From: Stratiolaelaps scimitus
Lineage: Eukaryota > Arthropoda > Arachnida > Mesostigmata > Laelapidae
NCBI GenBank assembly: GCA_019614645.1
Contig: JABWDB010000009.1
Location: 4,011,501-4,075,500 of the forward strand
Reading direction: 5' to 3'
DNA length: 64,000 bases
Numbering within the stretch: the first letter of the stretch is position 1; each line of letters opens with the position of its first letter. Shown here piece by piece: positions 1 to 12,784 of this stretch. Under the pieces are notes generated by a model that saw only the letters and a list, made by a program, of their open reading frames with translations, had not been told where the DNA came from and ran no database searches. The position numbers and the translations under genes were made by a program.

Positions 1-2143
1 CGAACTTAGCAACGGCTACACTGGACCGCAGTGGCGCGCTGTTAACGCATAGGCCGCACTGCTTTGCTCCGCGTTTCGTCTCATCGTTCGTTATCGTGTA
101 TCCGCCAAAAGGCCGGACCCACACGTGATCGTTGTTGCGGGTTAAACCTTTAAACTACTTCTACTGAATGACATGACCAGTCACCTGAATGATACTAGCA
201 CACATCTACATATAATAGATTATTAGCCCGTCTGAATTCATTCAGGCTCGCTTGAAGTTCGCCAAACAAGCCGTTCCTCACAGCGAGCTTGTTCCAGATA
301 ACTCTTCCTCGGTCATTTACACACGTATATTATCATTATTACTATTAACAATAACATTATTATTGTTATTACTATCCATCGCGTTATAATCAGCGTAGTC
401 GACGTTCTCGACTGGAAAGCTTACCCTCGGGTACCACGAATGTGGAGGTCGGGGGTGAATCTATTTAGAAACATTCGCCCGGAATGGCCCACGCCATCAG
501 ATGTCCCTGTCCTCGTGCAAAGGTGGTACTAACGAACCGCAACGACGATTTTCTTCGCGTTCGACGACGACGACGTCCAAGTGACGACCGACGAGTCTTC
601 AATGAAGTCGCCACCAGCTAAATAGTTACTAGTAGACTGGCTACAAGTTGTCCCTTTTCCAGTCCATCCGTGTCATCCCCAATCGCTCAACTGGACAAGA
701 TGAAGTTCCACTGCGCGCTCACTCACTCGAAGACTCGCGCAATCCGGTTGGCGTGATTTTTCGTTTCGTATGTTCTGGTGTCTTGTTTTTCTCTTCTGAG
801 CGGATACGTATCCGCCTCATCGCGTTGTACGCAAGCGCTCTTTTTTATGATGCCACTAGGCTGAGGGATAAGTTTCCTTCAACTACTACTGCTGCTAGTA
901 CTGCCACTACCGCTGGTGCTGCTGCCGCTGCTGCCGCTGCGAACGGTGAACAACGCCTCGATTATGCTGCGCGACGTCGTCTTTCGAACGCGCCGCGTCG
1001 ACTCGGCCATGTACCCTTGTCCGTGTATCAGTGTGCGCTGTGGATATGAGTTAGCGTCCAGGCGGGATGATCGCCGGGGACCGGCTCAACCTTGACAGGA
1101 GGAAAGTTGAACTTGTCGCCGGCCGTTGCGGGCCGGCGGCCAAAGTTGCCACGACGACGACGACTTGCCGACAGTTCGGACAGTTACCAACCGACAAATC
1201 CGTCCGTCTGTCGGTGTGTACGACAATAAGTGTTTTGAGCTGGAGGAAGCAAAAAGTGGCGATCCGCAGATTGGGATCGTCCAGCGCAACGCCTCAGCCA
1301 TCGCGCGCGTGCATGCATGCCCCCCCTGGAGTAAGAGCGTATCAAGATGTCGTCCTCTCCTACCGTTTTTATGAGTGGGCTCCATGGATCGATTTATTCG
1401 TATTATATTTTGTCTCTGTGTGTGTGTGAGAGAGTGTGCGGATCTCCAGCGGATTGCTGGTACAGACGGGATGGACGAGTTTAGTAGTTCGCTCAGTCAG
1501 CCAGGATGGCGGTGCCTTGCGATCGAGTCGCGGCGAACGTGTTTCCGTTTGTAGCCAACGCGGCTGCTGCAGCTGTTGCTGTTGTCGCTATCGCGACCGC
1601 TGCCGCCGTAGCCCGTGAGAGTAATAATATAATCTAATAGCACTCAGTTCGCGGTGGCAGTAAGCAAGACCGCCATCGTGAAGCCGATAGCATGTAGTCC
1701 ACGTCGACGTAATGAGCCATGTATCGTAAGTTATACGATGCTGTCTCGGGCCGTTTGCGGATTCTTGGATCGCACGACCGCCCGCCGAAGCGCCACCTGC
1801 CGCCACCTAGATCAACGACAACGGCAGCATGCAATGACAAACAGCACCAGCAGCAGCGATATCACTTCAATAGTACTCGCCATTATCAGCGCCACTCTAC
1901 CACCGGTGGTGCAACTGCTTCTTCTACCAACACGATGCTACTTCCTACAGGTTTCAAAACAAGAGACGGCAGCCAGCCAACCAACATGCGTCCAATCGGC
2001 CGATGTGTGGACATCGATAGAAAGTAGTTGTGCTGATGCCTGACGATCTGTGCGGCGCATAGTCAGCAGTCCTCTTGCAGACGAGGCGGCAATCGACTTA
2101 CCGCTGCGGCGGCTTATCCGTCGACAACGGAGCGTCGCCTTCA

Positions 2144-2226
2144 AGGAGAGCTCGAGAGAGAGAGTGCGAGAGAGAGAGAGAGAAAGAGAAAGAAATACAG
2201 ATGAAAAGAGAGAGAAAGAGGGGGAG
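2144..2226 (+). repeat. GA-rich microsatellite
   Basis: About 80 bases of almost uninterrupted GA/GAAA purine repeat on the + strand. It creates Arg-Glu frames that look like coiled coils but are not evidence of a gene. GA tracts of this kind recur at 3424-3448, 14368-14400 and 17212-17252. Confidence 0.95.
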
Positions 2227-2681
2227 AATCGCTGCGCCTATGGAGGCGATTGATTGTGGAATCAGGGGGAACGGATAAAGACACAGTGGCCACCGCTGCT
2301 GTTGCTGCTGCCGCCGATGACCGCAGCGCTAGCGGACCTCTACAACACAGATCACTCGTGCACTCATTGGCATATACCACACACACATACACAGACCCCG
2401 ACACAACTCCGTAGCGCCACGCGCGCTCTATCATGCCGAACAGTGCACACGACAAGATCGCACCCTCTCGCTTGCGAGAACTACCAGTCGATCCGCCACA
2501 TTTGGTAACGTCCGATCCGCTGCTGCTGCTGCTGAATTCAGAGATGGTGACGGCGGCGGTCGCAGCAGCCGTCGTAACTCTGTCAGATCAGCAGCCGCAG
2601 CAGCAGCAACAACGACAACAACCGCGGGGCCAGAAGATTACGGGGTTGATTGCAAGAAAACGAAAAAGACCAAAACTTCAC

Positions 2682-2713
2682 GGTGGTGGCGGCGGCGGCG
2701 GTGGTGGTGGTGT
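2682..2713 (+). repeat. GGT/GGC triplet repeat
   Basis: Perfect and near-perfect GGT and GGC triplets that read as poly-Gly in one frame and poly-Val or poly-Ala in others. A CAG/CAA block lies about 80 bases upstream near 2590-2625. Frames through both are low-complexity. Confidence 0.9.
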
Positions 2714-3300
2714 TCCTAGCTCAGAAGTGGGGTGGAGGATGCCGGTGCGGGGAGGGGAGAAATAATAAAATAAAAACGCCGCATCGAGGAACGGATGAAA
2801 CAAGCCGAACCAAGCTGACGAACGTTATTTCGGCTGCGGTTCGGTGAGTTGCCGTGCGGCGGCGGCGGCGTCGTTCGATAAAGAGAAGTCGAAGGTGAAG
2901 ACGCGGAGGCCGACGCGAACGGAGGCGGCGGCGGCAGCCGCAACGTCGGCGGCAAAAGGCGCGTCGCGAAGGAAAAACGCGCACCGAGATGATACGTCGA
3001 GGAGTTCCTACGCTGTCGAATTGGCCTGAGCCGAATAAACTGGCGAATGAAATCGACGCAGATGAACACATATATCTGGCTGCCAATCTAGCTAGGTGTA
3101 TGGCGCACTCCGTAATCTTCGACGGTGTCCATGGTCGAATTGGACAGCGACTGAGCACAAGCCGAGATTCGGACACGGGACGAGTCCGGCGACAAGCGAA
3201 GAGCGCTCGAGGGCGTGCTGCAATATTGTTGTGAAATGGAGAATTGATATAATCATACATGCGAGTGGCTGGCTAGCTATCTGAGGCGTTCAATGGGCAC

Positions 3301-3305
3301 GTGTG

Positions 3306-3338
<33 letters not shown>
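3301..3338 (+). repeat. GT dinucleotide microsatellite
   Basis: A nearly pure GT run, followed about 85 bases later by a GA run at 3424-3448. On the - strand it reads as His-Thr, which explains the HTHTHT frames there. Confidence 0.95.
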
Positions 3339-4436
3339 CAGAGAGAGCATCTAAGAAGTGGTTGCATTTTGAATTAGATGAATGGAGCGATACTCGCGCT
3401 CTGGGCGGTCTCGGATAAAGGGCGAGAGAGAGAGAGAGAGAGAGAGATCTTAGCTTGATAGACTCGGGGTCTGGGAAACAAGTCAGAGGTAGAAAAAAAG
3501 TACTATAGTAGCATTGTAGATTCTTGGAGAATAGAGACAAGCACCACGCCAGATAGACCGAGACAGAGCGAGAGCGAGAGAGAGACCGAGTGAACACATA
3601 CAGGAAGGAACATTATTGTGTATTATTGCTATTATTAGTACAAGTCCGCAATGATGCTGATAGCGTAACCGAGTGCTACATATATGTTTACTCGTCTTTG
3701 CATCTTCATACGCATTCACCACCATTACAAGTAGCGTCAATAGTACTACCACCCTAGCTAGCTGTAGTTGTCGAAATAGACTTCATCGGCATAATGATAT
3801 GTCCCTTCATAGTATCGAATGTGAACGTGAGTGGCGCATTCGCGCTGTGCGGGCATGTGACACTGTCTGATGCAGTCGAACAAACACTGTGACAATTACG
3901 AAGGAAATCGCGTCGAGGCGGACTAGAAAATGGGGGCGACGGGTTTATTCGAGTCGGCGTGGCACCAATTATTATAGGGCGCAGGTCGCTATTTGCGCGA
4001 TTTCCGCACCGTTTGCAAGACTACGAACGGTGTGTGTTTGCAAGTGGAGGTGCTGAAATTGCATTGACATATGGCGAACTCGCGCTCTCGCGATGCACTC
4101 ACTCCCGCCCGCATCCGAGGCCTCTTGACACAATACTAAACCGGATGCTGCGGACCTCGACAGACGCCGACACCTCGCGAAACGAACAGAGCAAGCGCTG
4201 GCAACGCGAGGAGAGCGCTCCCAACTTACGCTACATGTACATACATCTATATATTATCACGATAGCGAGGGTCGCCCCTGCCAGAGAAACCTGCCAAATC
4301 ATCCCACCGTGCCACGACTCTCGTCGGCACAAAAATTCCTGTCCACCCGTTGTGAATATGTTGTCGTGCTGCCATACTGAGCAGACGGATTCCTCCTCCT
4401 GCGGCGGAAGTTCACGAAACAGCAACAACTTGCGGC

Positions 4437-4441
<5 letters not shown>

Positions 4442-4477
<36 letters not shown>

Positions 4478-4490
4478 TATATGTGTGTGT
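4442..4490 (+). repeat. TA microsatellite grading into TG
   Basis: About 30 bases of pure TA, an ACATATATATAT segment, then TG repeats. TA tracts of similar length recur through the window (15925-15960, 16356-16381, 17933-17975, 31549-31587, 55795-55837, 58203-58241). Confidence 0.95.
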
Positions 4491-7400
4491 GCTGTCGTTC
4501 TGATTTTTGCGTTATTCCAATTTTCAGCGTCTAGCGCAGCGGCACAGAGAAGTGCGGCAACGGCAGGCGATACGGCAGCGATAACAGATAGTTTGTGCAT
4601 AGTTCGGTTGTTGTTGTTCCTGCTGCCGATCGAGCGGTCGGTAGGTTAGCACTTCTTATTCAGCACCGGCTCGTCGACTGCGCTCGGCGTCTGCCCGTCG
4701 CGTTGTGATTCGATTTGCTGCGGTACCCGTCGTCGATCCCCTCGAAGTTCTGCTGTTGCTGCTTGTTTAACACTATTCGCGTATGGGTAATACGTAGAGC
4801 GCGAGCGTTGCAGAAGGGAATCGCTGGGCGGCGGCGGCGGCGGCTGGTGAACGTTCCGGGCTGCCATACTGACAGAAGAAATCTCGGAATAATTTATTTA
4901 CGAATGTTGATTCGTCTGCCACCGTTGCTGGCGGGATCTAAGAACAGATGGGTGCGCTGGGTGGACAAACGAAATTGGTAAGCCCAATTGGTGAGAGAGA
5001 GAGAGCCTTGCGCGAGTATCTGTGCGGAGCACAGACAGTCGTCACTGCCTGAAGGATTTGGATACGAGCGACGCTACAAGCCGACCCCTTCGGTGTGGTG
5101 GCGGTGGTTTCGTTATGTGCGACTCTGGCTATGTACACAGCACTTTATTATATATAAATAAATTGTATTTGAAACATTGTCCCGTGTGCACCGCTTGGCT
5201 GTTGCTGTAAACAGGGTTGAGCGTCACGCAATGTCGAGATTTTTGAGATTTGCGCCGAGATCGCGGTGTCGAAGCGACCCTTTTTCCAATCTTGACCATC
5301 TTCGTTGAACTGGATCACTAGAAACCTCCAGGTTTCCTCTTTCTTATTTGAACGGCCGAGGCCACTCCATCATGAGTGACCCTACACATAATCAAGAAGA
5401 ACGTCGGCTCTGCATTACTCCGAGACGTTCTACCCGCCGAGTATTCCATAGCAATATACCGTATGCACCATACTGTACCATAGTGCACACTATACTCGCC
5501 TATTTGATATTCGTTGCGAAAATGCTCCCCGTAGCTCGCATGACATTCGCTATATCAAACTCAACACGGGACATTTATGGCATTCGTTTCGTCAAGCAGA
5601 CGCGCATTAGTCGATTCAAGAGCGAGTATGTATTTGTTGCATTTTTGCTGTCAACCGGCCAAGCGAGCCAGCAGTCTCTGTGTGTCAATCTGTCCGTACC
5701 TTTCCCGTGCTCGAATTTCTCCAAGAGTCTGGGCTCGTGGTAGCGGGATAAGCGGACAGAGTCGACAGACAGCGTATTCGTTCCATCAGCGTATTCACAG
5801 CATGATCTCCGTCGCAGTGTGGCCTCCTGTGATGCATTGCGGGACAGCCGTGAGACGCCGTGGAGCGTGCAACAACTTCGACAACGGACGACATTGGCGG
5901 CGGCGACGGCGGCGGCCGCAAACCACAAATGTATTAAATGCAAATGAGTTGTGTTGCATTTAAAAACAGTGAAGATAGTCACAGAGAGGCAGCGCGAGCA
6001 ACAGAAGAAACAGCCATCACCTCAACATCATTTAGACAGCTCTAGCGGGGACAAGTCACACAGATGGAGCATGCGTCGAGTCGTGTCAGCAACGACCCCG
6101 GTAGAGTGGATAGAAATGCTCGCAGCTCGATGCCGGCTTGAAAAATTGTCGGCAACACTGGCGGCCGTAGCAAGCGACAGCCATCGCTCCTCGTACCGCC
6201 GTGTACGAGTGTGCCGCTGTAAATGCTCGAATGTGTATTTGTATGCGTGGTGAGTCAGTGACATCATTCCAGCGATGGAGAAGAAACAGCTCGTGTACAG
6301 CATTAGAAATCCGTTCGATGCCGAGAGGTAGAGAAAGCCAAGAACGACGGATCTCATGAACTGTGTCCACATAATAATATTATACAGTGAGGCTGGCCAG
6401 CGGGCGGGCGGGCGGACGGTCGGTTGGTCGAACAGCGACCACTGTATTACTTAAGGCACCGGCAATCTGCCTGTGTGTGATTGTGCTATGTGTAATTGTC
6501 ATATTACAAACATAAGTAGAGAACGGAGGTAGCACTACCACACAACGACTACGATTACCTAGAACAGCTACTACAGAAGCAGTCACCGCGTGAAGATCGA
6601 ATGAGGCGAGGAGCACGCACTCCAGAAGAAACGCATTTCTTCGTCATATATATATATATATATATGCGCAACGCGCGCATTCAAATAGGGGCACGCAGCA
6701 ATGATAAAGTGTTCCAGTCGGTACAGTCATCTCTATCAGTCAATCAATCCATTCATCAATCTATCTATACATTAGCATGCGTCGCCGAAATAGCCCAAGT
6801 AGTAACAGCTACTATAGCTAACGAATCGTTCCTTGTCAGCCCACGTCGTCATCTCGGTCTCTGCCCTGCGAAACCCGGGGAGGGGTCCGAGCGAGTGAAT
6901 GGGTCCGAGCGAGACCGCGAACGCGGCAGGTTCCCGCTCCACTCGCTGCTCTGCACTCGTCTCCTCATCATCGACTTCAACCGGCGGATGACGCCGACTG
7001 TGCTCTTGGCGGCAGTCGCTAGTAGTCGACTCCCGGGGACTCGTTGGCTAATTGATATTCATAGATTGTACGTTCCTCTTCGTTCGTTGTCGCTGTCTTC
7101 GCCGACATCGTCGTCGTTGTTCCTCGCAGCTCTACATGTGGTCACCACTACAGCAGCTATTGCTGCTGTTCGTCACGTTGTTGCTGCGGTTGTTCACGTT
7201 GTTGTCGTTGTCGGTGTTGTTGCTGTTGCGAACATTGTCAACGTCGCCGGTCCACAGGCGGCGTACACAGGCTTGTTCTTCGGTACATCTCCTTGTTCCG
7301 CTCCCGCCGAACTCCCCGGCCCCCAAACACCTCTCTACCCTCCCGCCTCCGAAGAGAGTTTGTCCCTCAGTTACGTCTGTGGGACTCTTCTCGATTTTGT

Positions 7401-8904
7401 ACGACGAATCGATTCTGATGACGATGATGCTGGTGACTGTTATTATGAGTGCCGTGGCAAGGCGGCGCGTCTGACGATGAGCTACAATGATCGATAATGG
7501 CCTGGGCCAACGTCTCTTTAGCTGCCGCTCCTGCAGCTCCTGGCTGTCGTCGTGTTGTTCGTATTGTATCGCTGCTGTCCGCTGATGTTGCCGTTTCGGT
7601 TGTTTCGATTGCTCGGCTTTTTCGACTCGTGACGCCGCGGCGGAGCAGCGACTGTCACTTTAGCTGGATAATCCACTTGTGAGCGCGCGGCGTCAACCCA
7701 GCCGAAGCTGACATCGGCGACGGCGACGAATGACGATGAGAGATGGATTTCGTTTAAGTTCTCCTGCTTTTCGTCTCGACTTGGCTCCATTCGAGTATGT
7801 TCCGTATCTTCTATTTCCAGAAGGAAAGCTCGCAAGGCATAAATGGAGCAAGTCGGCGATGATTAGCAGACGATAAGGACACCCAGCGGTGCAGGCGAAT
7901 TAGCTGTACAAGAAAGCTCACCCGCGCAAATGCATAAATTATAAGCATGCACACACGCAAACACACACACACACGCACAGACCCATGAACAACTTTGCAC
8001 CACCATCGCGAGCAGATTCAGTTGTAGACAGCCGGTCAGCAGCTGCAGCAGCGAAGTCGATACACATATCAGTCAGTCGATCAGTAGGGTAGCGTTTGAG
8101 CGTACGATCGGGTGCGGAAGTATTATATAATAGCCAACCGGAGCAGCGGTGGCTGCAGCGGTGGAATAAAGCATAAAACGATTATTCTGATGAGGGCAGG
8201 CGTTGAGGCGGGCTGGCTGGCTGGCCGGCGGGCGGTCGGGCGATCTGATCCGATCACCGGATGCCCAGTCGCCGAGGTAGTGCGCGAAAGATCCGCCTCT
8301 TTGCGCAAGTGTGACAGAATGGCGTTAATGTGTAATAATAACGTTGGACGTGTGGAGCTGTCGAATGTCGTTCGGCCGTCGATCGTCGGAGAGAATTGCG
8401 CGGATTTGACGGGCGGCTGTTATAGGATAAATAGAATGGCGACGAGAGTACGTGTGTATGTGTCTGTGTGTGTGTGTGGTATCTGTATTGAGATATAGAG
8501 AGATTCACGATGCGAATGCACAAGGCTGAGTGCGCCAATGCTGTTGCACGGCAGCGTTCCAAGGCGTTGGAGGCTGACCGCCGGCCGTTGGAGTCGGCGA
8601 ATGTCCTCAAGGTGGATAGGGACCTCGGATGTATCGTGGAAAGAGGAGGAGGGTAGACGTGACGCGCATGTTCCTGTATCATACCATCGATCGTGTCGGT
8701 CGCTAGCTGTATTTTTTTTTCTGTAAATCAAATTAGGGGTCAGGTGACATCAACGTGCTCTTTCGCCCTCACCCAACGTTGATTACCTCCTCAGATCGAA
8801 AAGCGGAGACTCGGGACGACGGTCGAGTGTAATGACAGAGCACAGGCGGGTGGACTTAGATTTACCGTTGCTGAAAACTGAGATTCGTTTATTACTATGC
8901 CACC

Positions 8905-9177
8905 ATGGCCGTGATAGTCTTTGAAGATCGCCAGCTTGCCGTGTACTTAGAAGATTACTCCCGTCAGTCAGCTCCCGTGAGGCAGCCGCCTCGGATCCGG
9001 ATTAGCGTCCCTAATAGGAAAACACAGGTTTCTCATCGAACAGCAAGCAAACTGAGGGATAGGCGCAGATTATCGTTAGTTCAAGCGAAATCAGCTCTGT
9101 TACCTCTTCACAATGGCGTAGCAGTATCAAATGTGATATTTTCATGTTTGGCAGAATTTGCAACAACTCCATTTTGA
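8905..9177 (+). CDS. uncharacterised 90-residue ORF with ideal Kozak start
   Basis: A 90-codon frame starting MAVIVFEDRQLAVYLEDYSR and ending CLAEFATTPF before TGA. The start has the full GCCACCATGG context, rare in this window. Unlike most frames nearby, its translation is not low-complexity: the N-terminal third is acidic and hydrophobic, the middle (about 25-60) is Arg/Lys-rich, and the C-terminal third is mildly hydrophobic without a clear membrane segment. I recognise no domain. There is no strong splice donor inside it, so it would be a single-exon small protein or a first exon using a weak donor such as CAG followed by GTTTCT. Chance is a real alternative, since a 90-codon open frame is not rare in sequence of this GC content. 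No neighbouring gene gives context. Confidence 0.3.
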   Translation: MAVIVFEDRQLAVYLEDYSRQSAPVRQPPRIRISVPNRKTQVSHRTASKLRDRRRLSLVQAKSALLPLHNGVAVSNVIFSCLAEFATTPF

Positions 9178-10703
9178 TACTATGATGCTCAATTTGTAGT
9201 TGATTTAACCTAACTAGCATTTGTCTCGGATTCGTCTCTTCGATCAGTACGCTCGAAATAAACAGCAAGCCAGCCGACGACGACCCAGCAACGATTTCCT
9301 TCCATCGAATTGCAAGGTGCGAACGCTGAATGGACGATGTTTGTCAGAGGCGAGTGTCAGAGGGACATATTGAGTCGGAGCAAAAAACACACGGGGAATA
9401 GATCGTAAATGACACAGGATTAAACAGAGAAGGTGCCACAACCGTTGACAGCGGTGATAACACGACCAGTGACGAGGGTGCGAAGGTCAAACAAACTGAG
9501 CGCGAAAATGCCGCCCGCGAAAAATACACCCATCGCATAGGGCCACGTACCGCACACATGGCAAATACAATGGCGTGTCATTCCTGTCATACAGAAATTC
9601 GACAGATAAATAGAAAACACTTGAAAGCGGCAAAAACAAATCGAGACGCAGGCGGAAAGGTACGAGGTGAGGCTTGAACGCCGTCGTCACGTTTTGATGT
9701 GAAGTCCTCGCGTGAAACACCCCGAGCGCACTTGTTCTCGCCTGTGTGTTCAGTCGACGGCTGGGAAAATAGATGCGAGGGAGAAAACAGCATCTTTTTG
9801 CTTCCACGCATGGCCGAAACGCCAGCCCATTGCCGTCATACATATGCAGTACGAGGGGGCGAGATGCTATGTGTTGCCATGTATTTGGTGTTACGATCGT
9901 CGGCGTCACAAGGCAAGAGCACAGTAGGTGCTACCGCCCGGGACGTGCTTCTGCGCTCAAACAGGAGAAAAATGCCGGTCGATACTTCCCCCTTTCCCCC
10001 GGTCCCTGATTTCGAGTTCGTGGTTCGTGCCGCTTAGCCGTCGACCTGTCGAAAGCCGTCTGGCCAATGAATCAACATCGCTGCTACCCTTAGCGAGTGA
10101 ACGACGGAATGGCGATGATAAGGGCCGTGGCAGACAAATAACAAATATGTCGTTACCTCAGCGCCGTTCGCTGGCTCAATCGGCTACAATGAACAATCAC
10201 GAGAACCACCGGTCACATCTCTCTCTCTCTCTCTGTCTCTCTATATCTCTCTATATCCCTCGGTGTATTCGTATTACGAACGAGCAGAGCCGCGGTGACC
10301 CTATGTATATATATAGATATAGCGTTGGGCCGGCGAAACGTAGTGCAGAAGGCAAAAGGCGTGACAGGGGCCAAATGAATTCGACGAACGCTTCGTGCTG
10401 CTCTCCTTATACGCTGTAGCATAGCACAGGAGAGCGAGAGAGAGAGGCGTACTCGGTCTGAATGCCGCTGGGCTGAGGTGTGGAGCGACGCGTCGCGGCG
10501 AATTGAAAGGCTGCGAGTGCTTCTGCTGCTGATGCCATTGCTGCTGAAGCCTTATTGCCACGACGTCATTGCCATCACATGCAGGCTGCCTGTCCGAACA
10601 GTCACCCTGTGTTGCGTGAAGTGGATCGCGAGCACGGGTACGTCTCGCGGGAACGTCGCGGTTTTCGGCGGGAAATGGAACTTTGAAAATAGTGCCGACA
10701 GTG

Positions 10704-10790
10704 TATTGTACAATGTCTCAAAGGATTTTCAGGATTCTTATACTGCAATTCAGGATGGCAGGATTATTGTACAATGTCTGAAACGATTTT
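10704..10790 (+). repeat. spaced imperfect direct repeat
   Basis: A 26-base segment at 10704-10729, starting TATTGTACAATGTCT, recurs at 10765-10790 with 24 of 26 bases identical. The offset is 61 bases. The core contains the palindrome TTGTACAA. Confidence 0.85.
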
Positions 10791-12738
10791 GGCAGTGTAC
10801 ACTGGATGAGCGGGTGGGCCAGCCAGGGAGAGCCACTAACCGGTGCAATGCACACGTGACTGCGAGGAGGGCAGAATTCGACAAACTAAGATGGTTTACC
10901 TTACGTTGAGGGCCTGTCTTACATCCTGCTCTGTCATGTTCTCTTCTCGATGTATTTGTACGTGTCTAAAAAAAACCTAGATTAGAAAACCTACTTAAGG
11001 GGGCCGGGTGTTGGCTACCGTCGAGGTACTGTATTTGGTAGTTAAATAAGCGAACGTGATCCGGCATAGCACCGCAAAATACCCTGTGGTTGAAGCGAGG
11101 ATCTCGCCGCACGGTAGATTTTCGTATACACCTGTTATGCAGGTATATATTACAATTGTGGTAACAAGCCGTGTCTCAGGGGCTACCCTTTAGGAACCCC
11201 GTAAGAGGCCTGGTATCCGCTCCGAACCATTTCGACATGGTGAATCACTACTTGCTTACCGAAAAAAGTGTCGGCACCGATCGAAAGCGACTGGCTCAGT
11301 CAGGAGGCGATGATCAGATACCTTCATCGACGTATGGGGTTCGAACACTGCGAATGATGATCTGCTGAACGCCAACCAGCGAGCCACTTGTTGCTTTTGC
11401 CTCAGATGCTTCAAGACAAAAAGTCGCCCAACCGGAATCGACAGCGGTCGGTTCCGACCTCTTGTTACCTAGACGCAATTGTGGGCACGGTTCGCGCTCC
11501 ACGTATGGGTCGTGTCACGACGTGTGTACGGTAGACCATAGAGAGAATAGGCGAAGAGACAAACAAAATATATCTGAGAGAGAGAGAGAGTGAGTAAATG
11601 TGGTATTTTATCCGTCAGATGACTATCTGCTATGACCAGTTGCCGAGGCTGTCGAGATCTGAGCGCTAATCGGCCAGAGCGCGAACGTCGGCGGTGAGCG
11701 CATTTGAGTCGCACGTCTCTCGGAGCAGGAGTCCAGGCCTCGGTTGCTGTTCGGCGTCGCCAGCTTCGTGCGTCCTCGTGGACTCACTTGCGCTCGTGTG
11801 TACAACCGAACCCATGCTGCTGCTAGAACTGCAACTATAACTAGGGCTAGTATATTGGAGGCAGGGGCACCGATGCCGACGGGGTGACACCCTCTGTTCG
11901 CCTCTCTCTCTCGGAACCGGGTGGCGGGCTGTCCGCAAAAACGACATGGTATCCACTGAACCATGTGACAACTAACAGATACGTTCATCCGTTCGCTTGA
12001 AGCCGTACACCTGTTTGTCGCTGTTTGGCGATGCCAGCAAACGCCGCTACCAGGGAAGCCGCCGCCGCCGATGACGTTGTTGACGGCGACGATTTGGTTA
12101 GACGTTGTGGTTCACATCTGTCGTTGGTCTGTCGGCCATCGACGACAGCGGCAATAGGAACATTTTTCGGTGTTTTGCCACTTGACACACTCACGAACCG
12201 ACACCCAAGGCTTCTCCGTTTTGAGCACACTTCTCGCGCACCCAGTCGCCCAAAAAGAGAGAGAGAGAGAGATATGGTACTGCATACGCTCGGTTGTATT
12301 GTTAGCGAGTTAGTGACGTGCGATTGGAATCCGTTCAACCGTAAAAACCGTGGTGGTGGCCACCGTCGCCGCCGCCGCCGTCGTCACAGAACGTCTCGCG
12401 TTGTTTAGCACTCGTTCTGCTGCTACGAATGCTACAACTTCTTCTGTTGCCGGTGTTCTTCATGTCTCTTTGAGTTAGTACTCTCTCTCTCTCTCTTTCT
12501 CTCTCTTTTTCAACGAAATGTTTTCCTAGGCCCTTACGGCCATTTTCGGATGACGGCTGAGGAGCCCATCAATCCGTTGGTCCGATAGTCGCGTTCGTCT
12601 TGACAACTAGTTTCTCGGATAGACCCAAGTATTGCCTCCGTCACAGCTACCGTGGTCGAGCTGCGATTGCTGCGAAGGCAGCTAGATGCAGCTGTGTACC
12701 TATTTGAGTTCTTTCAATTTTGTTCCTCTTTTTTCCTT

Positions 12739-12784
12739 ATCGTTACTGTCACTGTGTCACTATCGTTACTGTCACTCTGTCACT
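12739..12784 (+). repeat. 23-base tandem duplication
   Basis: Two adjacent 23-base copies beginning ATCGTTACTGTCACT differ at one base. This looks like simple slippage and is probably without function. Confidence 0.85.

Larger units (their letters stand above)
1..8904. other. repeat-rich non-coding stretch, no gene supported
   Basis: No exon with convincing protein content was found on either strand. The stretch holds many open frames of 60-130 codons, but their translations are runs of Ala, Arg, Ser or Tyr-Ile from triplet and dinucleotide repeats. Visible content includes TTA/AAC-type triplets near 330-375, GA tracts near 2144-2226 and 3424-3448, a GT tract at 3301-3338, CAG/CAA and GGC/GGT triplets near 2590-2713, and a TA tract near 4442-4490. 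A 5' untranslated exon or promoter could lie here unseen. Confidence 0.6.

Noticed and set aside
3301..3448. Regularly spaced repeats as a CRISPR-like array
   Set aside because: These are simple GT and GA microsatellites with no repeat-spacer structure, in a eukaryotic setting.
6601..7497. 298-codon + strand open frame, the longest in the window
   Set aside because: It begins in a TA tract and continues through TTG/CTG and CGT triplets giving Val/Ala runs; no domain, no good splice context, and two other frames are open in parts.
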